Assembly (NCBI GenBank): GCA_964575715.1
Contig: CAZNSG010000084.1
Location: 1-18,545 of the forward strand
From: PNAI01 sp964575715
GTDB lineage: Bacteria; Pseudomonadota; Alphaproteobacteria; Rhizobiales; Xanthobacteraceae
Length of the DNA stretch: 18,545 bases
Direction: 5' to 3'
Part shown: piece after piece, positions 1 to 7,976 of the stretch
Layout: each line of letters starts with the position of its first letter
How positions within the stretch are numbered: position 1 is the stretch's first letter
Program-made: the position numbers and the translations under genes
Notes under the pieces: generated by a model
What the model was told of the DNA's origin: nothing
Seen by the model: the letters and a program-made list of their open reading frames with translations, nothing else
The model's database searches: none

Positions 1-1
1 A

Positions 2-1962
<1,961 letters not shown>

Positions 1963-1966
<4 letters not shown>

Positions 1967-2331
1967 GCAAGCGCATTCTTGTGGTTGAAGACCAGGAAGA
2001 CAACCGCCAAATCCTGCGCGATCTGCTTTCCAGCGCCGGCTATGAGATGAGCGAGGCCGAGAACGGCGTGGAAGCGCTCGCGGCGGTGGCCAAGCAGCGG
2101 CCCGACCTGATCCTGATGGACATCCAGCTTCCCATCATGGACGGCTACGAAGCCACCCGTCGCATCAAGGCCGATCCCAAGACGAAGTCGATTCCGATTA
2201 TCGTGGTCACCTCTTACGCGCTCTCCGGCGACGAGACCAAAGCGCGCGAGGCCGGCTGCGACGCCTATGTCACCAAGCCCTACAGCCCGCGCGCACTGCT
2301 GGCGAAAATCCGCGAATACATGCCGAAATAG
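1963..2331 (+). CDS. Single-domain response regulator (CheY/DivK-like receiver)
   Basis: Stand-alone receiver of 122 residues with no output domain. It contains the acidic pair E9/D10, phospho-acceptor D53 in LILMDIQLP, switch residue T83 in VVTSYAL, and K105 in YVTKPYSP. The start at 1963 is chosen because the ATG overlaps the kinase TGA in ATGA and has AGGAG at 1948-1952, ten bases upstream; a longer upstream reading would run inside kinase coding sequence. Single-domain receivers of this kind (DivK, Spo0F-like) act as phosphate shuttles or allosteric regulators of kinases. Translational coupling makes the upstream GAF kinase its likely phosphodonor, which is inference. It could pass the signal to the receiver-cyclase encoded downstream, either through the kinase or through an unlinked histidine phosphotransferase. 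A specific orthology to divK is not claimed. Confidence 0.93.
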
Positions 2332-2390
2332 CGACTCTACTGGAAGCGTAATTCGATGAAACGAATCCAACGCACGCCGCTTGCTTGCTT

Positions 2391-2532
2391 ACCCTCCCCT
2401 GGAGGGGGAGGGTCGCCTGCGGAGCGAAGCGAACGCGGGCGGGGTGGGGTGAATGCTTGCGAAGTCACCCCACCCCGCCGCCTGCGCTCACTTCGTTCGC
2501 TCGGCGCCGACCCTCCCCCTCCAGGGGAGGGT
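2391..2532. repeat. Long palindromic repeat (REP/MITE-like)
   Basis: Inverted repeat between the two receiver genes. The outer arms 2391-2415 and 2508-2532 are perfect 25-base reverse complements (ACCCTCCCCTGGAGG... ). Inner arms 2438-2452 and 2465-2479 (GGCGGGGTGGGGTGA) also pair exactly, around a roughly 12-base loop. The segments in between pair only partly. The sequence resembles palindromic repeats that occur in many copies in Bradyrhizobium-type genomes (from memory, not searched). It lies in a probable transcript, so the RNA would form a long stem-loop just upstream of the cyclase gene. No T-tract follows, so it is not a typical intrinsic terminator. No coding role is claimed, although it stays open in two plus-strand frames. 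Confidence 0.85.
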
Positions 2533-2597
2533 GGACGGAGTTTGCCGTTCGCCCCCGGCGCATCTCGCCAGAATACTGTCTCAATGACGGCTCGATC

Positions 2598-3713
2598 ATG
2601 CACTCACCGCCGCGCATTCTGATCGTCGACGACAACGAGACCAACCGCGACATTCTGATGACGCGCCTGGCGATGCATGGGTATGACTTGATGCAGGCGG
2701 CAGATGGTGAGGAGGCGCTGGCGACGGCGCAGGAACGGCTTCCCGATCTGATCCTGCTCGACGTGATGATGCCCAAGCTCGATGGTATCGAAGTGTGCCG
2801 CCGGCTGAAGACGGATGCGAGCCTGCCGTTCATCGCAATCGTCCTTGTGACAGCGCGAGCGGATACCAAGGACATCGTGGCTGGGTTGGACGCTGGAGCC
2901 GATGAATACCTGACCAAGCCCGTCGATCAGACGGCGCTTGTGGCGCGGGTAAAATCCGTGCTGCGGATGAAGGAGCTGACGGATCAGGTACGCGCTCAGG
3001 CTGCCGATCTCGCGCTTTGGAACCGCACTCTTGAAGAGCGCGTGGCGCAGCAGCTCTCGGAAATCGAACGAATGGCTCGCCTGAAGCGATTTCTTGCGCC
3101 GCAGGTGGCGGAGTTGATCCTGTCATCTGGCGACGAGCGCGTCCTGGATGGTCACCGCCGCCAAGTCGCCGTGGTCTTTTGCGATCTGCGCGGATTCACC
3201 GCATTTGCCGAGACTGCTGAGCCGGAAGAGGTCATGGGCGTGCTGCGGGACTATCACGCCCAACTCGGCACGCTGATTCACAAATATGAGGGAACGGTTG
3301 AGCGTTTTGCCGGCGATGGAGTCTTGATTTTGTTTAACGATCCGCTGCCCTGCCCGGATCCGTGTCTGCGCGCGGTGCGGATGGCGATCGAGATGCGCGA
3401 GAACGTCGCCTTGCTTGCCGTGACTTGGCGAAAGCATGGCCATGAGCTCGGCTTCGGCATCGGTATTGCTTATGGCTATGCCACGCTTGGGCGGATCGGA
3501 TTCGAGGGGCGTTTCGATTATTCGGCGATCGGCACTGTGGTCAATCTCGCCGCTCGGCTTTGCGCTGAGGCAAAGAATGGGCAGATATTGATTGATGGAA
3601 AGGTGGAGGCCGGCCTTGGAGGTCTCGATGGAATCGAGCCCGCTGGCGAGCTCGCGCTCAAGGGATTTCACCGGCCAATCCGAGCATTCAATGTATGCTC
3701 GCTGCCAAAATAA
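2598..3713 (+). CDS. Response regulator with class III adenylate/guanylate cyclase output
   Basis: Receiver-cyclase fusion of 371 residues. The receiver (about 5-125) has D11/D12, phospho-acceptor D55 (LILLDVMMP), T85 and K107. A short coiled linker (about 125-165) leads to a class III cyclase domain (about 185-355) with metal-binding aspartates D196 (VFCDLRGFT) and D240 (FAGDGVL), and transition-state residues N316 and R320 (VVNLAARL). It should make a cyclic nucleotide, probably cAMP, under phosphorylation control. The usual adenine-selecting Lys/Asp pair appears as R236 and S309 by hand alignment, so the substrate is not certain. The start at 2598 is the first ATG immediately before the receiver fold; the frame is open further up but only through the repeat. 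No strong ribosome-binding site is visible. The stop TAA at 3711-3713 coincides with the first bases of a repeat element. Confidence 0.9.
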   Translation: MHSPPRILIVDDNETNRDILMTRLAMHGYDLMQAADGEEALATAQERLPDLILLDVMMPKLDGIEVCRRLKTDASLPFIAIVLVTARADTKDIVAGLDAGADEYLTKPVDQTALVARVKSVLRMKELTDQVRAQAADLALWNRTLEERVAQQLSEIERMARLKRFLAPQVAELILSSGDERVLDGHRRQVAVVFCDLRGFTAFAETAEPEEVMGVLRDYHAQLGTLIHKYEGTVERFAGDGVLILFNDPLPCPDPCLRAVRMAIEMRENVALLAVTWRKHGHELGFGIGIAYGYATLGRIGFEGRFDYSAIGTVVNLAARLCAEAKNGQILIDGKVEAGLGGLDGIEPAGELALKGFHRPIRAFNVCSLPK

Positions 3714-3876
3714 TACCAACGGCGATTGATCCGTACTCATACCTCATCCTGAGGAGCGCACGAAGTGCGCGTCTCGAAGGATGGCCCAGGTCAGAGCGTG
3801 CAGCCATCCTTCGAGACGGACGCTTCGCGTCCTCCTCAGGATGAGGTGAGTCAGACAATGGCGCCGCTGGTATAAT
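3711..3876. repeat. Inverted-repeat element A (MITE-like)
   Basis: Core arms 3741-3785 and 3803-3847 (ACCTCATCCTGAGGAGC... / reverse complement) form a long imperfect hairpin with a 17-base loop. The similarity continues outward: the left end TAATACCAACGGCG at 3711 matches the reverse complement of the right end (ATACCAGCGGCG, ending near 3876), and ATTG and ACTCA motifs are conserved between end and core. The core resembles a palindrome common in Bradyrhizobium-like genomes (recalled, not searched). It encodes no protein. The left end supplies the TAA stop of the cyclase gene. No clear target-site duplication was found. Confidence 0.75.
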
Positions 3877-3983
3877 ATCAACGGTCGCAATTATTGACTC
3901 ATCACCGTCACCCACCGATCTCGGGTAAACCCGAGATCGGTGGGTGACGGAGAAGAGTCAGCGATTGTTTCCATTGGTATTAA
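3873..3983. repeat. Inverted-repeat element B (MITE-like)
   Basis: A near-complete palindrome. The centre is a perfect 22-base arm pair, 3905-3926 and 3929-3950, with a 2-base AA loop (CCGTCACCCACCGATCTCGGGT). The flanks also pair: comparing 3873 onward with the reverse complement from 3984 gives about 31 matches in 42 positions by hand. The ends (TAATATCAACGG and TAATACCAATGG) are related to those of the adjacent element A, but the core is unrelated. The right end contains the TTA that is the stop codon of the minus-strand DUF1178 gene (3980-3982). There is no T-tract, though the stem could still block transcription between the convergent genes. Confidence 0.75.
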
Positions 3984-4471
3984 TTCCGCTCGTCCGGCAG
4001 CACCGGCAGCGGGTGGAACTCGATGCCTTCCTCGTGCAGCTCCTTGGCATCCCGCGGCGAAGCCTCGCCATAGATCGAGCGATGCTTGATCTCGCCATAA
4101 TGCATCTTGCGCGCTTCTTCGGGGAACTTGCCGCCGACATAGTCGGCATTCTTGGTCAGGTGCTCGCGCAGCTCCCTGAGCTTGCTGCGCAGCTCGTGCT
4201 CCTGCGGCGACATCATGGCGACCGGCGCCATTTCATTTGGAGTTTTGGCATCGGGCGCCGCGCTCGGTGTCGGTTCGGCCGTTGGCGGCGCGGAGATGGA
4301 CTTGGATGACCGCGCAAGCGCGGGCGCCATGAGCGTTTTTTCGACTTTGACCGATCCGCAGGCCGGGCACGTCACCAGGCCGCGTTTGTGCTGCCGGTCA
4401 TAGTCGGCCGAATTCTTGAACCAGACCTCGAACTCATGCTTGCGGTCGCACACCAGCGCATAGCGGATCAT
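3980..4471 (-). CDS. DUF1178 family protein
   Basis: Small cytosolic protein of 163 residues. The conserved N-terminal half begins MIRYALVCDRKHEFE and has a probable zinc site: C8 and C35-P-A-C38. A low-complexity Ala/Pro/Ser stretch (about 55-85) separates it from a C-terminal helical segment with EEARKMHYGE and YGEAS motifs typical of the family. The molecular role is unknown. It is the last gene of a comF-grxC-nitrilase-DUF1178 operon; its ATG overlaps the nitrilase TGA by four bases (ATGA at 4468-4471), indicating translational coupling. This linkage to the nitrilase, seen in many alphaproteobacteria from memory, hints at a shared housekeeping role, which is inference. The stop codon lies inside a repeat-element end, so the last residue or two may differ from those of relatives. 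Confidence 0.88.
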   Translation of the reverse strand: MIRYALVCDRKHEFEVWFKNSADYDRQHKRGLVTCPACGSVKVEKTLMAPALARSSKSISAPPTAEPTPSAAPDAKTPNEMAPVAMMSPQEHELRSKLRELREHLTKNADYVGGKFPEEARKMHYGEIKHRSIYGEASPRDAKELHEEGIEFHPLPVLPDERN

Positions 4472-5358
4472 GGCGACCTCTCGACCATGCGCAGGTGCGC
4501 GGGTTCCGCCAACGGCTCTATAATCTCAAAGCGGCGGCCATGCTGCAGCGACGGGATGCGCGCGCGGGCTGCCGCCACTTCGGCCGGATCGATATCGGCG
4601 ATCACGATGCCGGGTTCGCTGCCGCCCTCGGCCAGCACGCGGCCCCAGGGGTCGACGACGAGCGAGTGGCCGAAGGTCTCGCGCCCGTTCTCATGCTTGC
4701 CGCCTTGCGCGGCGGCCAACACGAAAGCGCCGTTCTCGATGGCGCGCGCGCGCAAGAGCACATGCCAATGCGGCTCGCCGGTTTGTCGCGTGAAGGCGGA
4801 GGGAACGGCGATGAAGGAGCTGCCGGCGTCGGCCAGCGCGCGGTAGAGCGCGGGAAAGCGCAGGTCGTAGCACACGCTCAGGCCAAGCCGGCCCCATGGC
4901 AGGTTGCTGACCACCGCGATTTCGCCGGAGCGGAAGTTTTCCGACTCGCGGTAGCTCTCGCCATTGGCGAGATTGACGTCGAACATATGGATCTTGTCGT
5001 AGCGCGCAACAATTTCGCCTTGCGGATCGATCAGGAACGAGCGGTTGGCGGCCTTGTCCGCCGACACCTTGATCGCCAGCGAGCCGACATGAACATGAAT
5101 CGCATGCGCGCGCGCAAGCTCGCGGCAGGCGGCAAGGCAATGGTCGCTTTCTTCCGCCACGATTGCGGAGAACAAGCGCGCGCGGCCGCTTTCCATGACG
5201 TTGGTCATCTCGGGCGTTTGCACATAGTCGGCGCCTGCGCGCTTGGCCTCGCCGATCAGCTTGATGGCGGCGTCGAGATTGGCTTGCGGATTGCGCCCAG
5301 AGCGCATCTGCACGAGGCCGACACGGAACGTCGAGGACTTGCCGGTTGCTTCGGTCAT
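4468..5358 (-). CDS. Carbon-nitrogen hydrolase, Nit1/deaminated glutathione amidase type
   Basis: Nitrilase-superfamily amidase of 296 residues, the usual family length. The catalytic triad is visible: E50 in TPEMTN, K122 in RYDKIHMFD and C163 in LSVCYDLRFP. The sequence around K122 and C163 matches the Nit1/Nit2 branch, whose characterised members hydrolyse deaminated glutathione, a transaminase side product, to oxoglutarate and Cys-Gly. Placement directly after a glutaredoxin gene (15 bases) fits a thiol/glutathione housekeeping role, but substrate assignment is by family only; an omega-amidase is the alternative. It is a cytosolic enzyme with no signal peptide. It overlaps the DUF1178 start by four bases. 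All catalytic residues are intact. Confidence 0.92.
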   Translation of the reverse strand: MTEATGKSSTFRVGLVQMRSGRNPQANLDAAIKLIGEAKRAGADYVQTPEMTNVMESGRARLFSAIVAEESDHCLAACRELARAHAIHVHVGSLAIKVSADKAANRSFLIDPQGEIVARYDKIHMFDVNLANGESYRESENFRSGEIAVVSNLPWGRLGLSVCYDLRFPALYRALADAGSSFIAVPSAFTRQTGEPHWHVLLRARAIENGAFVLAAAQGGKHENGRETFGHSLVVDPWGRVLAEGGSEPGIVIADIDPAEVAAARARIPSLQHGRRFEIIEPLAEPAHLRMVERSP

Positions 5359-5373
5359 TTGGCCAGCCCGCCG

Positions 5374-5640
5374 TTAACTCTTGGTTAAGCTCAGCAGCGA
5401 ATCGAGCCGACCCGCATCATCCAGAGCGTAGAGCTCATCGCAGCCCCCGACGTGCGTCGCGCCGATGAAAATCTGTGGCACGGTAGCTTGTCCATTGGCG
5501 CGGGCCGTCATTGCTGCACGCAACTCCCGATTGCCACCCACATCGATCTCTTTGAAATTAATACCTTTGCGAACGAGCAATTCCTTGGCCCACTGGCAGT
5601 AGGGACAGTAAGCGGTGGTATAAATTTCAACCGGGACCAT
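5374..5640 (-). CDS. grxC: Glutaredoxin 3 (GrxC)
   Basis: Dithiol glutaredoxin of 88 residues, standard size for GrxC. The active site is C12-P-Y-C15 in the thioredoxin fold start VEIYTTAYCPYCQWAK. The cis-proline loop (ATVPQIFIG) and the glutathione-binding GGCDEL motif follow. It reduces protein disulfides and mixed disulfides using glutathione. It lies 27 bases downstream of comF and 15 bases upstream of the nitrilase gene on the same strand, so it is almost certainly within one operon. No signal peptide is present, so it is cytosolic. Nothing unusual was seen in the sequence. Confidence 0.96.
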   Translation of the reverse strand: MVPVEIYTTAYCPYCQWAKELLVRKGINFKEIDVGGNRELRAAMTARANGQATVPQIFIGATHVGGCDELYALDDAGRLDSLLSLTKS

Positions 5641-5667
5641 CGATTTCTCGGCTGCAACAATACCCCA

Positions 5668-6519
5668 CTATATGGGCGCCCGCACCGCATCGACAACCCT
5701 TGCGAACACCAGCACGTCCACATGGGCGGCGCCGGCCCGCAGCAGCGCTCTGGCGCAGGCATCGACGGTCGCGCCCGACGTGAGCACGTCATCAACCAGG
5801 ATCAGCCGCCGTCCCGCCACCGCGGCCTTGCCGTTTGGGAAGACACGGAAGGCGCCCTGAACATTCTGCGCCCGCTCGGTTTTGCTCAGTCCCACCTGCT
5901 GCGCAGTCGCCTTGACGCGCTTGAGCGCGGTCTCGGCAAGCGGGATTCCGCTCACGTGCGACACGGCTTTGGCCAGCAGCATCGACTGGTTGAAGCGGCG
6001 CAGCCAAAGCCGCCGCCAGTGCAGCGGCACCGGCACGATCGCATCGGCCTGCGCCAAGAGTTCATGCCCCGCGCGTGCGACCCAACGGCCCATCAGCGGC
6101 GCGAGCTCGAGACGATCGCCATATTTGAGCGCATGCACCAGGGTGCGCGCGATATCGTCGTAGCGCACCGCCGCGCGGGCCCGCCGGTAGGCCGGCGGAT
6201 CGGCGAGTGCCTGCATCGAGAGCACGCCCGGGCCGGGGTCATAGGCAAAGGGAATGCCGAGCCGTTCGCAATAGGGCGGGGCGATAAACGACAGCTTGCT
6301 CCAGCACGATGCGCACAGGCCATTCTGGCCGACCAGCTGACGGCAGGCGGGACAGAGCGGCGGGAGCGCGATATTGAGCGTGCGGCCGGTGGCGGCATGG
6401 TATCCGGCCCGCCATCGTACGCCCAAACCTGCACCCAAACCTGCACCCAAGCCTGTGTGCAGTCCTGCACGCAAGCGCGACAAACGCGATGGTCGCGGTT
6501 CTGTTACCGGCTGCGACAT
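5668..6519 (-). CDS. comF: ComF family protein (phosphoribosyltransferase fold)
   Basis: ComF-like protein of 283 residues, slightly long for the family. An N-terminal zinc-ribbon has C56-x2-C59 and C69-x2-C72 (CPACRQ...CASCW). It is followed by a type I phosphoribosyltransferase domain ending in the PRPP-binding loop LILVDDVLTSGAT (about 240-252). ComF proteins support DNA uptake in competent species; in non-competent alphaproteobacteria the role is undefined. The N-terminal 50 residues contain a GLGA repeat encoded by a 12-base minisatellite, which family members do not need. The ATG at 6517-6519 has no visible Shine-Dalgarno sequence and sits next to a repeat element, so the start is uncertain, but no better downstream start precedes the zinc ribbon. 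First gene of the comF-grxC-nitrilase-DUF1178 operon. Confidence 0.9.
   Translation of the reverse strand: MSQPVTEPRPSRLSRLRAGLHTGLGAGLGAGLGVRWRAGYHAATGRTLNIALPPLCPACRQLVGQNGLCASCWSKLSFIAPPYCERLGIPFAYDPGPGVLSMQALADPPAYRRARAAVRYDDIARTLVHALKYGDRLELAPLMGRWVARAGHELLAQADAIVPVPLHWRRLWLRRFNQSMLLAKAVSHVSGIPLAETALKRVKATAQQVGLSKTERAQNVQGAFRVFPNGKAAVAGRRLILVDDVLTSGATVDACARALLRAGAAHVDVLVFARVVDAVRAPI
6422..6469. repeat. 12-base tandem repeat inside comF
   Basis: Two exact copies of CCCAAACCTGCA (6422-6433 and 6434-6445) are followed by two decaying copies (6446-6457 and 6458-6469). On the minus strand the array encodes the repeated GLGA tetrapeptide of the ComF N-terminus. The unit is a multiple of three, so copy changes keep the frame. 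Confidence 0.8.
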
Positions 6520-6531
6520 CGCGCTACGCTA

Positions 6532-6661
6532 GCGCATGATCCCGTAAAGTGGAAACCGGTTTCCCGCCTTCGCGAGCCTACTCCGCCGAAGCAGCCGCTT
6601 CGGCTGCGAAGGCTGGAAGCCCGCTTCGGCGGGCGAAGGAAGGTCGGAATAGATCATGCGC
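6532..6661. repeat. Composite palindromic repeat between comF and the methyltransferase gene
   Basis: Outer ends GCGCATGATC (6532-6541) and GATCATGCGC (6652-6661) are perfect inverted repeats. The left part, GATCCCGTAAAGTGGAAACC, resembles half of a short palindrome common in Rhizobiales genomes (recalled). Between the halves lies a different repeat with hairpins GCAGCC/GGCTGC (6591-6607) and GCCCGC/GCGGGC (6619-6634), joined by CTTCGG motifs. This reads as one repeat interrupted by another. It fills the divergent promoter region, ending 12 bases from the comF ATG. A further small palindrome, GCGCTA-CGC-TAGCGC (6521-6535), abuts that ATG. No other feature was seen in 6662-6737. Confidence 0.7.
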
Positions 6662-6737
6662 AAATGCAATATGTCAGGAACGCACTTTGATACCAGTTGA
6701 AGGGATCGTGTTCTAGCGACCTGGAAAGCGATGCTCA

Positions 6738-7634
6738 ATGGCGCAAAGCCCCATTATCTTCGATCGCGATTTGCTGCGCAGGCGCCGCGCGCGGGCGGCC
6801 GCGCTCGGGCCGGTGACGTTTTTGCTCGACCGTGTGGTGACCGATCTTGCCGAACGGCTTTCCGCAGTGCTGCGAAAATTCGAGCTTGCCGCCGATCTCG
6901 GCACGCCGGGCGATGCCGTGCGCCGCGCGCTTGCCAATGTCGTGGGCACGATGGTCGTGATCGATGCGTGGCCCATGTTAAACGCGGACAAGGCATCGCT
7001 CATGATCGCGGCCGACTTGGAAGCGCTGCCGGTGCGTGACGGCGTGCTCGATCTCGCGGTGTCGGCGCTGTCGTTGCAGTTCGTCAATGATCTGCCGGGG
7101 ACCATGACGCAGATCCGGCGCGCGCTAAAACCCGATGGTTTGTTCCTGGCGGCGCTGGTCGGGGGGCAGAGCCTGGCGGAGCTGCGCGAGGCCTTTGCGG
7201 CGGCCGAGGCCGAGATCGAAGACGGTGCCTCGCCGCATGTGGCGCCCTTTGTGGATGTGCGCGAGCTGGGCGCATTGTTGCAGCGCGCGGGCTTTGCGCT
7301 GCCGGTCGCCGACGTCGATCGGATCATCGTACGCTATGCCTCGCCGCTTGCGCTCATGCACGATTTGCGCCGCATGGGCGCCACCAACGCGCTCACCGAG
7401 CGCAAGCGCGCGCCGCTGCGCCGTGCCACGCTGCGGCGGATGATCGAAATCTATGGCGAGCGCTTTGCCGATACGGACGGCCGCGTGCGGGCGACCTTCG
7501 AGATTGTCTGGTTGTCGGGCTGGGCGCCGCATGCAAGCCAGCAGCGGCCGCTTGCTCCGGGATCGGCGAAAATGCGCCTTGCCGATGCGCTGGGCACGCG
7601 TGAGGCTTCCGCGGGCGAGAAGGCCGGACGATGA
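6738..7634 (+). CDS. SAM-dependent methyltransferase, BioC/NDUFAF5-like
   Basis: Class I methyltransferase-fold protein of 298 residues. The opening IIFDRDLLRRRRARAAA and the core PVRDGVLDLAVSALSLQFVNDLPGTMTQIRRALKPDGLFLAALVGG match the BioC/NDUFAF5 group. That group includes the biotin-pathway malonyl-ACP methyltransferase BioC and the mitochondrial complex I assembly factor NDUFAF5, reported as an arginine hydroxylase. Alphaproteobacterial members linked to comF are usually left as generic methyltransferases, and I cannot assign the substrate. Motif I reads ADLGTPGDAV, poorer in glycine than the usual DxGxGxG, so cofactor binding may be modified. It is transcribed alone, divergent from comF and convergent with the Flp pilin gene, whose stop lies 21 bases away. 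It is cytosolic, with no signal sequence. Confidence 0.82.
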   Translation: MAQSPIIFDRDLLRRRRARAAALGPVTFLLDRVVTDLAERLSAVLRKFELAADLGTPGDAVRRALANVVGTMVVIDAWPMLNADKASLMIAADLEALPVRDGVLDLAVSALSLQFVNDLPGTMTQIRRALKPDGLFLAALVGGQSLAELREAFAAAEAEIEDGASPHVAPFVDVRELGALLQRAGFALPVADVDRIIVRYASPLALMHDLRRMGATNALTERKRAPLRRATLRRMIEIYGERFADTDGRVRATFEIVWLSGWAPHASQQRPLAPGSAKMRLADALGTREASAGEKAGR

Positions 7635-7655
7635 CGAGCGCGATAGATTGAATTA

Positions 7656-7853
7656 TTATGGAAAGGCGTCGGAAACCTTTTGGTAGAGCGATTGCTTGAC
7701 CTGTGTGCCCAGGCTGAAGACCGTCGCGGCGATGGCAGCGGCGACGCCGGACGCAATCATGGCGTATTCGATGGCGGTGGCCGCCCGCTCGTCGGCAAGC
7801 AGCTGGCCAAACTTCCGGACAATGTCTGAGCAATGCGTCGCAAGCCTGTTCAT
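7656..7853 (-). CDS. Flp/Fap family pilin, orphan
   Basis: Small type IVb pilin precursor of 65 residues. A basic N-terminal leader (MNRLATHCSDIVRKF...) precedes the processing region AATAIEYAMIAS, carrying the Glu-Tyr pair conserved in Flp pilins, and then one hydrophobic helix (about 38-55). The prepilin peptidase (TadV/CpaA) would cut before this segment; an alanine replaces the glycine usually at -1. The start at 7853 is preferred because it gives a normal leader and has GGGA about nine bases upstream; the longer frame from 7916 starts inside a tandem repeat. No tad/cpa assembly genes are in the window, so the pilin would need a machinery encoded elsewhere. Lone flp genes are common in Rhizobiales. 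The role is adhesion or fimbriae by family only. Confidence 0.85.
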   Translation of the reverse strand: MNRLATHCSDIVRKFGQLLADERAATAIEYAMIASGVAAAIAATVFSLGTQVKQSLYQKVSDAFP

Positions 7854-7896
7854 GTTCCAATTCCCGGTGGTTACAGCCACAATTTTAACTAGCGAT

Positions 7897-7959
7897 CCAA
7901 GTCTTAGTTGAACCAAGTCTTATCTGCACCAGTCTTATTTGAACCAAGTTTTGTTCGGC
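7897..7959. repeat. Four-copy 16-base tandem repeat upstream of the pilin gene
   Basis: Four successive degenerate units begin with CCA(A)GTyTT: 7897-7912 CCAAGTCTTAGTTGAA, 7913-7928 CCAAGTCTTATCTGCA, 7929-7943 (one base shorter) and 7944-7959. They lie 44 bases before the preferred pilin start and just after the Nudix gene stop. Spacing is constant with no unique spacers, so this is not a CRISPR. It could be a protein-binding array or a simple slippage product. Confidence 0.75.
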
Positions 7960-7976
7960 ATCATTGTGCTCTGGCA

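Noticed and set aside
3905..3950. Rho-independent terminator
   Set aside because: The hairpin is perfect, but there is no T-tract on either strand and the pairing extends into repeat-element ends, so it is better described as a repeat.
5452..6690. Long plus-strand open frame across grxC and comF
   Set aside because: It runs antisense to two clearly recognised genes and through a repeat element, with low-complexity translation.
7897..7959. CRISPR-like repeat array
   Set aside because: Units are head-to-tail with no spacers and no cas genes are nearby.
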